A DNA stretch of 64,000 bases from Bog-950 sp046329515 (GTDB lineage Bacteria; Bacteroidota; Bacteroidia; Chitinophagales; LD1). Below, piece after piece: positions 7,465-18,000 of this stretch. The notes under the pieces were generated by a model that searched no databases, was not told the origin of the DNA, and saw only the letters and a list, made by a program, of their open reading frames with translations. Made by a program: the position numbers and the translations under genes. Within the stretch, counting starts at the first letter, position 1. Each line of letters opens with the position of its first letter. Where the stretch lies: positions 62,001 to 126,000 of the forward strand of contig JAXLUM010000001.1 in assembly GCA_046329515.1 (NCBI GenBank), in the 5' to 3' direction.

Positions 7465-10400
7465 ATGGGCACTTTTACTTCTTCCCCTAAGAAGGGATTA
7501 ATGTTTTTTGTAATGCTACTGACGGCCGGCATTTCGTTTGGCCAGGTAGATGTAACCGCCACGGGCGGAACACTTTCACAATCATACACCACTTTAGGAG
7601 ATGCTTTTAATGCGGTAAATGCCGGCACACATACCGGTATTATTACCATTGGCATTAGCGCTTCCACTTCAGAGAGCGGGCCCTGCGTGCTGAACAGCAG
7701 CGGTGCCGGTTCTGCCAGCTACACCTCTTTAACCATAAAGCCAACTACCGACGGGGTAAGCATTTCGGGTGCAACCGCTACCGGCAGGGGCCTTATAGAG
7801 CTAAGCGGTGCCGATAACGTAACTATTGACGGCGACAACGCTGCAACCACGGGCATTAACCGTAACCTTACTATTACTAACACAGCGGCTAATACCGTTA
7901 CTTTTACTATGGCTATTAGGGTGGCTTTATCTACGCTGATAACCACTGCTGATAACATTAGTATTAAGAACTGTAATATTAATGGTAGTGCAACAGGCCG
8001 TAATATTTCTACAGCTAATGCTAACGGAGGCACTGAAAACAATACTTATGGTGTATATGTTAGCGGTGGCGCCAGTACAGCCACAGTAACCACTGTGCCT
8101 AACGCAATTTCCTCTTTAACCACAAGCCTTGCCAGCGGCCAAACCGCCAATAACTTTACGGTAGATAATTGCCAGATAACAGCCTGTGCCAAGGGCATTG
8201 CCTTTCATGGTGCAGTAGTAGGTAACTGCAACAACCTTACTTTAACCAATAACGTTATAGGCGATGCAACCCCAAACAACGCTACTACAGTATATAGTGA
8301 AGGTATAAGCGCCCAGGGCTTTACTGCTGCTGTAATTCGCGGAAATACTATTCGCAATATTGACGGATGGGTGGGTAGTTCTACCGGCAGCAACTGTATT
8401 GGCGGTATATTGTTAGGCAATATTACCAACAACGGAACAGGCGCTGTGGTTGAGAAAAATATTATACAGCACGTATATGCACGCAATGCCGGCACCTGGC
8501 CTTCGGTAGGTATTTACCTGGCACTTTCAGCTACCAGCAACACTACTATAAAAAACAATTTTATAAGTGATATAAACCGTGATATGAGCGGAGGTACCGG
8601 TTTTGGTACAGCCCTTAACTGTTCAGGCATTAAAATTTTAGCGGGTAGTAACTACAACATTTATAACAACAGCGTTCAAATGTTTGGCAGTTACTTAGGC
8701 ACAAGCAACAATAGCCTGCTTTCATCTTGTTTAAGTGTGCTGGCAACCAGCCAAACTAACGTTGATGTTCGCAACAACGTGTTCAGTAATATTATGACCG
8801 GCGGCGGAACGAGCATTGCGCATGTTTGCGTGCACTTACCTAGCGGAGGCACCTCGGCCATGAACTTTACTGAAAACAACAACGCTTATTTCTGCGGTTC
8901 AGCAAGTTCGCAAGGGCTTGGCTTTTCAGGAACAACCTATTCTGCAGCAGGTCTGTATTCAGCAGCAAACTTTAACCCTGCTGCAACTACACCAACTACC
9001 AACTGGCGTGCCTATACCAGCACGTTAAATGCAGCAGGTACTAATGACAATGCTTCATTAGCTTCTACCACTGCGGCGCCATTTACCAGCACTACCAACC
9101 TGCACATTAATGCAGGAGCAGCTAATGCCGGAACACTTAACAGTGCAGGTGCAATAATTGCAAGTGTTACAGATGATATTGACGGCGATGCAAGAACAGG
9201 GCCTGATATGGGCGCTGATGAATTTGTTTATGCCGTTTACCCTATTGATATGATGGCGATTGCTTTGGCTGCCCCGGTGGGTAACCAGTGCTTAGGCAAC
9301 GCAACTGTAACCATAACTATTAAAAACAATGGTGGCTTGCCAATTGATTTTTCAATTAACCCCGTAACCGTTAGCGCTACAGCTACCGGTGGTTACAGCA
9401 GCAGCGCTGTAGTAAACAGCGGTGTTTTAGCCGTTGGCGCAACACAAAACGTTAACATGGCTGCTACGGCTAACCTTTCGGTGCCCGGCAGTTACACGTT
9501 TAATGCCAGCGTTTCGGTTACCGGTGATGGCAACAATGCCAATGACGCTATGACGCCTGCACCTATAACAAGCTTTGGTAACGTAGTAGTTACATCTGGC
9601 AGCCCTTACAGCCAGGATTTTGAAGCCGGACAGGCCGGCTGGAGCTCGGGTGGAACTTCAAGCAGCTGGGCATTTGGTACAGCCAACAAAACAGTAATTA
9701 AAAACTCGGCCCTGCCTGCAACGGTTGGTACTAATGTTTGGACTACCGGGGGGCTTGGCACAGGAACCTATAACAGCAACGAACAATCATTTGTATTAAG
9801 CCCTTGTTTTGACCTGAGCGGTTTAAACCCTGCGGGTAGTGAAATTTTAATGACGGTTTGGTGGAACAGCGAGCGCAATTTTGACGGCGTTCAATTACAG
9901 TATTCAACAAACGGCGGCAGCACCTGGACTAACATTGGTTTAAACGGCGACCCGAATAACTGGTATAACTCCAACACGATGAGTGCTACTGCAGTAAGCA
10001 CCTTCTTTGGTGGTAACACCAATTGGTGGAGCGGGCGTACCAGCAGCAGCAACGGTAGCAATGGTTGGGTGGCAGTAAAACATGACTTACCAGCAGCAGC
10101 CGTGGTAAGCGGTGTTCGTTTCCGTGTAGCTTTTGCTACTGACGGCAGTGGCACTGATGATGGCTTTGCTTTTGATAATGTTATTATACGCGAGAAGGTG
10201 GCCAATAACGTTGGCGTATCAACGATAGTGGACCCTGCCCCGGGCAGTGCAAGCTGCGGAAGCGCTTCGCAGCCTGTTACTGTAACTATAGCCAACTACG
10301 GCGGTGCAGCCCAAAGCAATATACCTGTAACCGTAAATGTTACCGGCACTATTACGCAAACTTTAACGGGCACTTTTGCCGGGCCTTTAGCAGCAGGTAC

Positions 10401-13400
10401 TTCAGCCAACTATACTATTGGCAGTATAAATATGCTTACTGCAGGTTCTTATACTTTTAACGCATTTACATCGCTTTCAGGCGATGCCATTTCAGCAGAT
10501 AATGCTATGCCTGCGGCTACGGCAAGCAGCGTAGGTTATAATGTAGTAACCCCTGCAACACCATATACCCAGGACTTTGAAAGCGGCCAGGGGGGGTGGA
10601 CCTCAGGAGGCACAGCTAACAGTTGGGCTTTTGGTACTGCAAACAAAACAGTAATTAAAAACTCAGCACTACCTGCAGCGGTTGGAACAAACGTTTGGAC
10701 AACCGGGGGGTTAAGCACCGGTACTTATAATAGTAGCGAACAATCGTTTGTTATAAGCCCTTGTTTTGACCTTAGCTCACTTAACCCTACAGCTTCTGAA
10801 ATTTTACTTACGGTTTGGTGGAACAGTGAGCGTAACTTTGATGGCGCCCAGTTGCAATATTCAACCAACGGTGGTTCTACATGGACCAACATTGGCCTGA
10901 ATGGCGATCCCAATAACTGGTACAACTCCGGTACAATGTCAAATACTGCTGTTAGCACCTTTTTTGGAGGAAACACTAATTGGTGGAGCGGCCGTAACAG
11001 TACCGGTAACGGTAGTAGCGGTTGGGTACTTGCCAAGCACGATTTACCGGCTGCAGCTGTAGCAGGCAATGTTCGTTTCCGTATTGTGTTTGCCAGTGAT
11101 GGCAGTGGTGTAGACGACGGTTTTGCGTTTGACAATGTTATTATACGCGAGAAAGTAGCTAATGATGTGGGTGTATTAACGCTTACCTCCCCTGTACCCG
11201 GCAGCGCTATTTGCGGTACAAATGCACAGCCCGTTACCGTGGTTATTGCCAACTTTGGCAGCGCTACACAAACCAACATACCTGTAACAGTTAATGTTAC
11301 AGGAGCGGTTACTCAAACTTTAACCGGAACATTTGCCGGCCCAATTGCAGGCAACACAACCGCCAGCTATACTATTGGTAACCTGAATATGACTACCCCG
11401 GGTACATATACCTTTAATGCATTCACATCTTTAGGTATTGATGCTGTAAACGGCAACAATGCTATGACGGCTGCAAGCGTTTCAACAACAAATCCTGTTG
11501 TAGCTCTTAACGCCAACCCATCGCCGGCTTGTGCGGGGCAGGCAGTTAGCTTAACAGCAACTGTAAGCGGCACACCTGCTGGTTCGGCTTCATTTACTTA
11601 TCCTACCGCACAGCCAATACCTGATGGAGTAGCTAATTTAGCGGGTTCTACAAGCAGCACGATAAGCATAAGCAGCCCTAATACACTTACAACTGCGGCT
11701 GATTTAAAAGTTACACTGAACTTTGGTACTACAGCTTCTGCCACCGGCACTAACCGCGAGCACACATGGCTTGGCGATTTAATTGTTACCCTTACTACAC
11801 CGGGCGGCAGCACAGTGGTATTTGATCGTATGGGTGTGCCCGTATCTTCAATTGGCGACGGCGATGATATGAACGGCAGCTATACTTTTGCCACTACGGG
11901 CGCCACTACATTACCTACTACAACAGGCAGTTCGGCTACCGGCGGAAACGTGAATAACGGAACCTACAAGCCAAGTAATCAAGCAGATGCTGCTCATAAC
12001 TGGACCGGTTTAACCTTCCCGTTCAGCGCGGTAGGTAACTGGACCTTAACTGTAAGAGATACAGGTGTGGGTGACGTAGGTGATTTGAACAGCTGGAGCT
12101 TAACTATGCCGGGTCTTTATACTGATGTATTTAGCGGCCCTGGCACTATAGGTTCAGTAACCTATAGCGGCAGCTTTAACTCCGTTGCTACAACTTCTGT
12201 TACCGGCGCACCGGTTGGTAACCAGGTTTACAGTGTTGTTACTACCGACCCAAGCGGTTGCTCATCAACTAAAACAACTAACCTTACTGTTAATGCCTGT
12301 GTAAACACATGGGAGGGCGACGTAAGCACCGATTGGTTTACCGCAGGCAACTGGAGCTTAAACTTTGTTCCGAATATTTGCGGTGCTACTGCAGTTATTC
12401 CAACCTCACCTATTGGTGGTTTGTTCCCTGTAATTAGCGGCGCAAGCGCTTCAGTTGGTGATATTACAGTGCAGGATAATGCAACTGTTACTATTGACCC
12501 AAGCAGAACGCTTTCAGTTTGCGGCACATGGCTTGGCGGTTCGTCAGCTGCCTCGCAAATTTTAGGCGATGGTATAGTAGTGTTAAACGGTAGCAGCGTT
12601 CAGCAATTACAAGGCAAAACAGAATTCCGGACTTTATTGCTGAACAATCCTTCAGGTGCAGTAATGCAGTCAGGAAGTTTCTTTGATATTTTTACTGAAC
12701 TTGATTTACAGTCGGGCGATTTAAATACTGTAAACGGTACACTACGTTTCCGCAGCACTGCCGATAACCAGATAGCGATAATAGACAACTTCAGCGCAGG
12801 TTATTCAGGCGGCATAAGCGGTCCTATAACCGCTGAACGTTACTACAACAGTAGCAGCACTTACGATGCGCACTACATGGGTTCACCGGTAAACAATGCA
12901 CCACTTAGCCAGTTTGGCGCAGGCGGTGTAGGTGGTTACGCAGTACCTACTGCTACTTGTGATGAGACACAGTTAATTTATGGATCACCATACGGCACAG
13001 TAGCGCGTTTAGATGAAACCAATGGCGCAAGCTGTGCCTTAGGCGGCTGGTTCTTTGAAACAGGCGGCAATGCAGACAATGCAAGAGGTTACTCTGTTCG
13101 TAAATCAGGTGCAGGTGTGTTAACTGTAATAGGTGCACCAAACCTTGGTTCAAGCTATAGCTTAGGTGGTTTAGGCAACAGCAGCTGGAGCAACGTAAGC
13201 TTACAGGGCCGCCCTATGACCTCAGGCTGGCAGTTAGTAGCTAACCCATACCTTGCTTACCTTGATGCAACTGATATACCGGCAGGTTTTGATCCGATTA
13301 TATTAGTATGGCATACAAGTGGTGCATTTGCAGGCAGCTATCAGCAGGCCTCACAGGTAGCACCGTTCCAGGCATTTATGGTACACGTAAGTGTTCCGGG

Positions 13401-14646
13401 CTCACCACAGACTTATACCATAAACGGTGCAAGCCGTATTAAGCCGGGCAGCCCTGCGGCCTTCCAAAAGACCAACGACCAGGAACTGACCATAACTGCA
13501 GCTAACACAGCCACCCAGTTATTAGATGTAACTACCGTAGCCTTTAACACAGATGCTACTGTAAACATGGATGCGCAATATGACGGAATGAAAGTAGCCG
13601 GCGCCTTAAACCGCCACACTTTATACACGCATAATGCCAACCCAATGCAGTGGTTAGCGGTAAACACGCTTAAGAGCATAGAAGAAACCAGCACCGTACC
13701 AGTAGGCTTTGAAGCCGGTATAAGCGGTAACTACAGCTTCAGCTTTGGCGGTGTAAACAGCTTTGACCCTACCAGCTACATTACCTTAGAAGATAAGAAA
13801 CTGAACATCTTCCATGATGTAAGAAGCGGTGACTACAGCTTTACAGCAGATGCTACTGATAACTTTGACCGCTTTGTATTACACTTTACCCCGGCGGCCA
13901 AAATCAACACTACCAATGCAAGCTGCAGCGCAAGCGGCCAGATAAACATAGAACAGCCGGGCGCAGCAAGCTGGAACTACAGTGTAACGAACAGCAATGG
14001 CGTAGTAGTAAGCAGCGGCACTTTGAACCAGGCTAACCCTGTAACTGTAAGTGCAGCTACCGGCGTTTACACCGTAAGCTTAACAGATGCGAACAACTAC
14101 ACAGTAGTGAAGAACATACAGGTAAGCGGGGCCCAGCAGATGACAGCGGGTATAACTACCAGCGCTACAGTAGCAGAAACAGGTGAAGACATTGTGTTTA
14201 ACAGCCTTAGCAGCGCAAGCAGCTACACCTGGAACTTCGGCGACGGAACTACAGCAAACACTTCATCTGCATCACACAGCTATACAGCAGAAGGCGTTTA
14301 CACTGTAGCCCTTGAAGTAACCAATGCTGATGGATGTAATGCAACAGCCAGCCAACAGGTAACTGTAAACAGCAAGGCTACGGGCATCAACAACTTAACG
14401 GACAGCAAACTGACTATCTGGAGCAATGAAGACAGAGTATATGTAGACTTCAGCAAGCAGAAGCATGTTGAGGCCACAATAGACATTTACAATGTATTGG
14501 GCCAGGTAGTAAGCAGTGAGAAGTTTGGTAAGACAACCATCTACAGCCGCCAGCTGAACAACTTAGAAGCAGGCTATGTAGTAGTAAGCGTTAAGACTGA
14601 TACAGGTATAACCACCAAGAAGGTGTTTATTACCAATAGCAAGTAA
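7465..14646 (+). CDS. Giant T9SS surface protein A (beta-helix, duplicated lectin-like units, P-domain, PKD)
   Basis: 2393 aa. A signal-like segment (GLMFFVMLLTAGISFGQ) precedes residues about 30-590 that look like a right-handed beta-helix (many short repeats such as NNFTVDNCQITACAKGIAFHG). Two tandem units of about 319 aa follow (period 957 nt, from about 9604 and 10561), each with a jelly-roll/MAM-like part (SPCFDLSGLNP, VWWNSERNFDGVQLQYSTNGG) and a CARDB-like Ig part. Residues about 1390-1550 resemble a proprotein-convertase P-domain (REHTWLGDLIVTLTTPGG, GNWTLTVRD). From residue 1615 (12307) comes the C-terminal module shared with the next two genes, including a PKD domain (YTWNFGDGTTANTSS) and a T9SS type A sorting domain (VYVDFSKQKHVEATIDIYNV ... 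TTKKVFITNSK). Probably a cell-surface adhesin or structural protein; binding partner unknown. Confidence 0.9.
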   Translation: MGTFTSSPKKGLMFFVMLLTAGISFGQVDVTATGGTLSQSYTTLGDAFNAVNAGTHTGIITIGISASTSESGPCVLNSSGAGSASYTSLTIKPTTDGVSISGATATGRGLIELSGADNVTIDGDNAATTGINRNLTITNTAANTVTFTMAIRVALSTLITTADNISIKNCNINGSATGRNISTANANGGTENNTYGVYVSGGASTATVTTVPNAISSLTTSLASGQTANNFTVDNCQITACAKGIAFHGAVVGNCNNLTLTNNVIGDATPNNATTVYSEGISAQGFTAAVIRGNTIRNIDGWVGSSTGSNCIGGILLGNITNNGTGAVVEKNIIQHVYARNAGTWPSVGIYLALSATSNTTIKNNFISDINRDMSGGTGFGTALNCSGIKILAGSNYNIYNNSVQMFGSYLGTSNNSLLSSCLSVLATSQTNVDVRNNVFSNIMTGGGTSIAHVCVHLPSGGTSAMNFTENNNAYFCGSASSQGLGFSGTTYSAAGLYSAANFNPAATTPTTNWRAYTSTLNAAGTNDNASLASTTAAPFTSTTNLHINAGAANAGTLNSAGAIIASVTDDIDGDARTGPDMGADEFVYAVYPIDMMAIALAAPVGNQCLGNATVTITIKNNGGLPIDFSINPVTVSATATGGYSSSAVVNSGVLAVGATQNVNMAATANLSVPGSYTFNASVSVTGDGNNANDAMTPAPITSFGNVVVTSGSPYSQDFEAGQAGWSSGGTSSSWAFGTANKTVIKNSALPATVGTNVWTTGGLGTGTYNSNEQSFVLSPCFDLSGLNPAGSEILMTVWWNSERNFDGVQLQYSTNGGSTWTNIGLNGDPNNWYNSNTMSATAVSTFFGGNTNWWSGRTSSSNGSNGWVAVKHDLPAAAVVSGVRFRVAFATDGSGTDDGFAFDNVIIREKVANNVGVSTIVDPAPGSASCGSASQPVTVTIANYGGAAQSNIPVTVNVTGTITQTLTGTFAGPLAAGTSANYTIGSINMLTAGSYTFNAFTSLSGDAISADNAMPAATASSVGYNVVTPATPYTQDFESGQGGWTSGGTANSWAFGTANKTVIKNSALPAAVGTNVWTTGGLSTGTYNSSEQSFVISPCFDLSSLNPTASEILLTVWWNSERNFDGAQLQYSTNGGSTWTNIGLNGDPNNWYNSGTMSNTAVSTFFGGNTNWWSGRNSTGNGSSGWVLAKHDLPAAAVAGNVRFRIVFASDGSGVDDGFAFDNVIIREKVANDVGVLTLTSPVPGSAICGTNAQPVTVVIANFGSATQTNIPVTVNVTGAVTQTLTGTFAGPIAGNTTASYTIGNLNMTTPGTYTFNAFTSLGIDAVNGNNAMTAASVSTTNPVVALNANPSPACAGQAVSLTATVSGTPAGSASFTYPTAQPIPDGVANLAGSTSSTISISSPNTLTTAADLKVTLNFGTTASATGTNREHTWLGDLIVTLTTPGGSTVVFDRMGVPVSSIGDGDDMNGSYTFATTGATTLPTTTGSSATGGNVNNGTYKPSNQADAAHNWTGLTFPFSAVGNWTLTVRDTGVGDVGDLNSWSLTMPGLYTDVFSGPGTIGSVTYSGSFNSVATTSVTGAPVGNQVYSVVTTDPSGCSSTKTTNLTVNACVNTWEGDVSTDWFTAGNWSLNFVPNICGATAVIPTSPIGGLFPVISGASASVGDITVQDNATVTIDPSRTLSVCGTWLGGSSAASQILGDGIVVLNGSSVQQLQGKTEFRTLLLNNPSGAVMQSGSFFDIFTELDLQSGDLNTVNGTLRFRSTADNQIAIIDNFSAGYSGGISGPITAERYYNSSSTYDAHYMGSPVNNAPLSQFGAGGVGGYAVPTATCDETQLIYGSPYGTVARLDETNGASCALGGWFFETGGNADNARGYSVRKSGAGVLTVIGAPNLGSSYSLGGLGNSSWSNVSLQGRPMTSGWQLVANPYLAYLDATDIPAGFDPIILVWHTSGAFAGSYQQASQVAPFQAFMVHVSVPGSPQTYTINGASRIKPGSPAAFQKTNDQELTITAANTATQLLDVTTVAFNTDATVNMDAQYDGMKVAGALNRHTLYTHNANPMQWLAVNTLKSIEETSTVPVGFEAGISGNYSFSFGGVNSFDPTSYITLEDKKLNIFHDVRSGDYSFTADATDNFDRFVLHFTPAAKINTTNASCSASGQINIEQPGAASWNYSVTNSNGVVVSSGTLNQANPVTVSAATGVYTVSLTDANNYTVVKNIQVSGAQQMTAGITTSATVAETGEDIVFNSLSSASSYTWNFGDGTTANTSSASHSYTAEGVYTVALEVTNADGCNATASQQVTVNSKATGINNLTDSKLTIWSNEDRVYVDFSKQKHVEATIDIYNVLGQVVSSEKFGKTTIYSRQLNNLEAGYVVVSVKTDTGITTKKVFITNSK
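9604..11480 (+). repeat. Two tandem 957-bp units inside giant protein A
   Basis: The unit beginning PYSQDFEAGQAGWSSGG (9604) recurs as PYTQDFESGQGGWTSGG (10561). Protein similarity is high throughout, but many synonymous and some amino-acid differences show the duplication is not very recent. The end of the second unit is approximate. Confidence 0.85.
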
Positions 14647-14676
14647 GCGTATTTAAATTTAAGGCACAAAAGAGAG

Positions 14677-14707
14677 AAGGCGCCCCCAAAATGGGGGCGC
14701 CTTTTTT
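14677..14707 (+). terminator. Rho-independent terminator after giant gene A
   Basis: A perfect GC-rich stem, AAGGCGCCCCC with GGGGGCGCCTT and loop AAAAT, is followed by T6, 31 bp after the stop codon. Confidence 0.95.
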
Positions 14708-15098
14708 AATTACTTACGGCGAATGTGCCGCAGTAAATGATTTAGCCTGCCGTAGTAAGCATTGCAACTGAATTCAAGGAATACAAGTTTAGATATAAAC
14801 GAAATTTCATTTATGCTTTAATTTAGCGGCCCTTATAGGTGAATTATTTTTCATTTAAGTTTTTGTAAAAATCTCATGCTCATTTTCAGCACGTTAGCGA
14901 TTTGCTCAATTTAAAAGTTTAGTTTAATTGACTTTTTATAAATCGTTAATTACTTTTAACCCTGTATGGCACAAGGTAGGCTCTGTTAAACAGTGTCCTC
15001 TCTCTCTCTATTTATGCAATAGAGCCCTCCCTTGTTTTTATTGGCAAGTTTTTATTTAAATGGTGTTATATAATTATATAATAACTAAAACAATTGCT
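14708..15098. promoter_or_regulatory. AT-rich spacer and leader of giant gene B with a CT-repeat hairpin
   Basis: This spacer holds no gene. At 14971-15035 there is a two-part inverted repeat: ACAAGG + GGCTCT on the left and AGAGCC + CCTTGT on the right. The loop contains the microsatellite (CT)6 at 14998-15009. It lies 64 bp before the preferred ATG at 15099, so it may be in the 5' leader or promoter of gene B. Confidence 0.55.
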
Positions 15099-18000
15099 AT
15101 GGGCTTTTTTACGAAAAACTTTCTAAAACTAACAAGCACACTGGCTGTATGCCTGTTGCTTTTCTCGGTGCAACGAACGGGTGCACAATGTACTACCACC
15201 TCACAATTTCCCAGTGCGGCGTATAACGCGCCTGCTGCAGGTGTTACCTACACTATTACCACCTGTAACTTTGGTGGGGAATACAGCGTTATGCAAGCGG
15301 TGGCTAATGCCACGCAATACAAGTTTAGCAGCAGTGTTACCACCGACTTTATAACTGTAAGAAGCGGTAGTTCTGCCGGCCCTGTGGTAGGTTTTGGTGT
15401 TCAACCTTTAACTATTACTACTACCAGTACAGCTAATTTATACGTGCACATTAATACTAATGCTGCCTGTGGCTCGGCAAGTACCTGCCGCACTACTACG
15501 GTGCAAAATTTGACACCCGCCCCCTCAGGTTGCACAGGTACCAGCCAATTTCCGTCTACCGCTTTTAATGCGCCTGCGTCCGGCACTACTACCACTATTA
15601 CTACCTGTAACTTTGCCGGTGAGTATAGCCGTATGACTGCTGTTGCAAGTGGCGCTAGTTATATTTTTACAAGCAGTATTGCTACTGATTATATAACTAT
15701 ACGCAGTGGTACTTTTAATGGTACAGTTGTAGCCAACGGAACTACCCCGTTAACCTATGTTACTACAGGTACTGCTGATTTGTTTATACATATACATACC
15801 AATAGCAGTTGTGGCACTTCAAGTACCTGCCGTACTACTGCTGTACAGCGCCTCTCGCCAAGTTGTACGTTTACAAGTTCCTTTGGTTCAGCTACGGCCC
15901 CCGCTGCAGGTGTAACTACAACTATTTCTACCTGTAGTTTTGCCGGAGAATATTCTACCATAACAGGTGCAGTGGCAGGCACACCCTATCAATTTGCCAG
16001 CAGCGTAACAACAGACTATATAACTATCCATAGCGGAACCTCTAACGGCCCGGTAGTGGCTGCAGGCTTAACCCCACTTAACTACACAGCAACTTCTACG
16101 GCTACCCTTTATGCGCACTGGGCTACTAATAGCGCTTGCGGTACTGCAAGCACCTGCCGCACTACTACTATTAAAAATTTGAATGCTCCGGCATTTGACC
16201 CTTGTACATCGGTATCGGCTTTAAATGCCTGCGGCACCAGTAATACAACAGTTATTGCAGCAGGCGCCGGCGCTTACAATCCGCCCGCTACAAGCTGCGG
16301 TTTTTCAACACCGGGCCAGGAAAAAATATATACCTATACTGCACCAACAACCGGCGCTTATACTATAACTCAATCAGCCAGCCCGGGTTATATTGACTAT
16401 TTTTATAAAGCTGCAGCAAGCGGTTGTAATGGCACCGGCTGGACCTGTATTCAGGACCTTAACGGAGCAACAACCAGCACCGGCGTTGCCAACTTAACTG
16501 CCGGAACGCAGTATTACTTTTTATTGGATCCGGAAGTTTCAACCGGTGGTACAGTAACCTTTACCTTAAACTGTGCACCACCTCCTTTTGACCCTTGTGC
16601 TACTATAAACAATATTTCAGCTTGCGGGGTAGCTACTTCATTTACCGTAGCATCAGGCAACGGTTCATATAATCCGCCAAGTACTTCTTGCGGCTTTACT
16701 ACTCCCGGTAAAGAAACCATCTTTACATTCACTCCATCTCAAACCGGTAACTACCAAATAGCACAAACAAGCAGCTTTGGTTATATCGATTGGTTCTACA
16801 AGCCGGTATCAAGCGGCTGTAACGGAACGGGTTGGACCTGTATTCAGGACTTAAGCGGGGCGATTACCTCCGGTAACTTTGCCTTAACTGCCGGTACCCA
16901 ATACTATATAATGGGCGACCCTGAAAGTACGACCGGCGGTGCAGTTAACTTTTCTATTGGATGCCCTCCGGCTCCTCTTGTAAATGATGATTGCAGCGGT
17001 GCGATAACAGTAAGTTGCCTTGGTAGCCCATACACAGGCACTACTGTAAGTGCGACAGTTGATGCTGCCTATACCAACTGTGGTGCAAGCGGTACAAATA
17101 CCACTGAAGCCGGCGTATGGTACAAGTATGTTGGCAATAACCAGCAGGTTGATGTTACTACCTGCGACCCTGTAGGCGGAACAGGTTATGATACCCGTAT
17201 AACTGTTTACTCAGGAAGCTGTGGCGCCTTTACTTGCGTAACAGCGAATGATGATATGACTCCTGCCTGCTCAAACGGCAGCTTCCGTTCAGAAGTGTTG
17301 TTTAACGCTTTTGCAGGAACGGATTATTACATTTTCGTACACGGCTATCAAACAGGAACTAACATAAGTTCACAGGGTGCATTTACGCTAACATTAACCT
17401 GTTCAGCACTATGCTCGCCACAAATAAGCAATGATGATTGTGCAAGTGCAGACCCATTAACAGTGGCGGCTAATTCACCAGCAGCAATTTTTGGTAATAA
17501 CAACTGTGCCTCTTCGGCATTAACCAACCCAAGTTGCTTTAGCGCGTTTGCTACTTTACCTGATGTATGGTACAGCTTTGTAGCACCGGTTAACCCGGCT
17601 AAGGTGGTGTTGACTTACAACAACGGTTCGGGCACAGCTTCTGACCTTGGTTTTGTTACCTATGGTTCATGCGGCGGCGCTCAAATACAATGTCAGGGCT
17701 CAGCTACCAGCGGAACAGCTTACACCTTAACAGGTTTAACCGCAGGTCAAACTTATTACCTGCAGGTACTAGGCCCATTAGGTAACCGTGGCCAGTTCTC
17801 AATAGGTATGTATTATGAAACCTGCCCTGCTCCATCAGCGCTGGCGTCAACAGCTACCACTACAACAACAGCTACAATTGACTGGACAGAAAACGGCGGT
17901 GCTACTGCATGGGATCTATATTATGGAACCAGCATAGGAACACCAGGCCCAAGCACTACACCTACTGAAGATAACGTCGGCGCACATCCTTATACTATAA

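Noticed and set aside
10725..11279. 184-aa minus-strand open frame in giant gene A
   Set aside because: Similar antisense frames appear at matching places in both tandem units, as expected from codon composition; the plus-strand gene is clearly the real one.
15060..15098. Upstream ATG of giant gene B as the start
   Set aside because: It adds MVLYNYIITKTIA in front of a good signal peptide, whereas the ATG at 15099 gives the MG start shared with the two paralogs.
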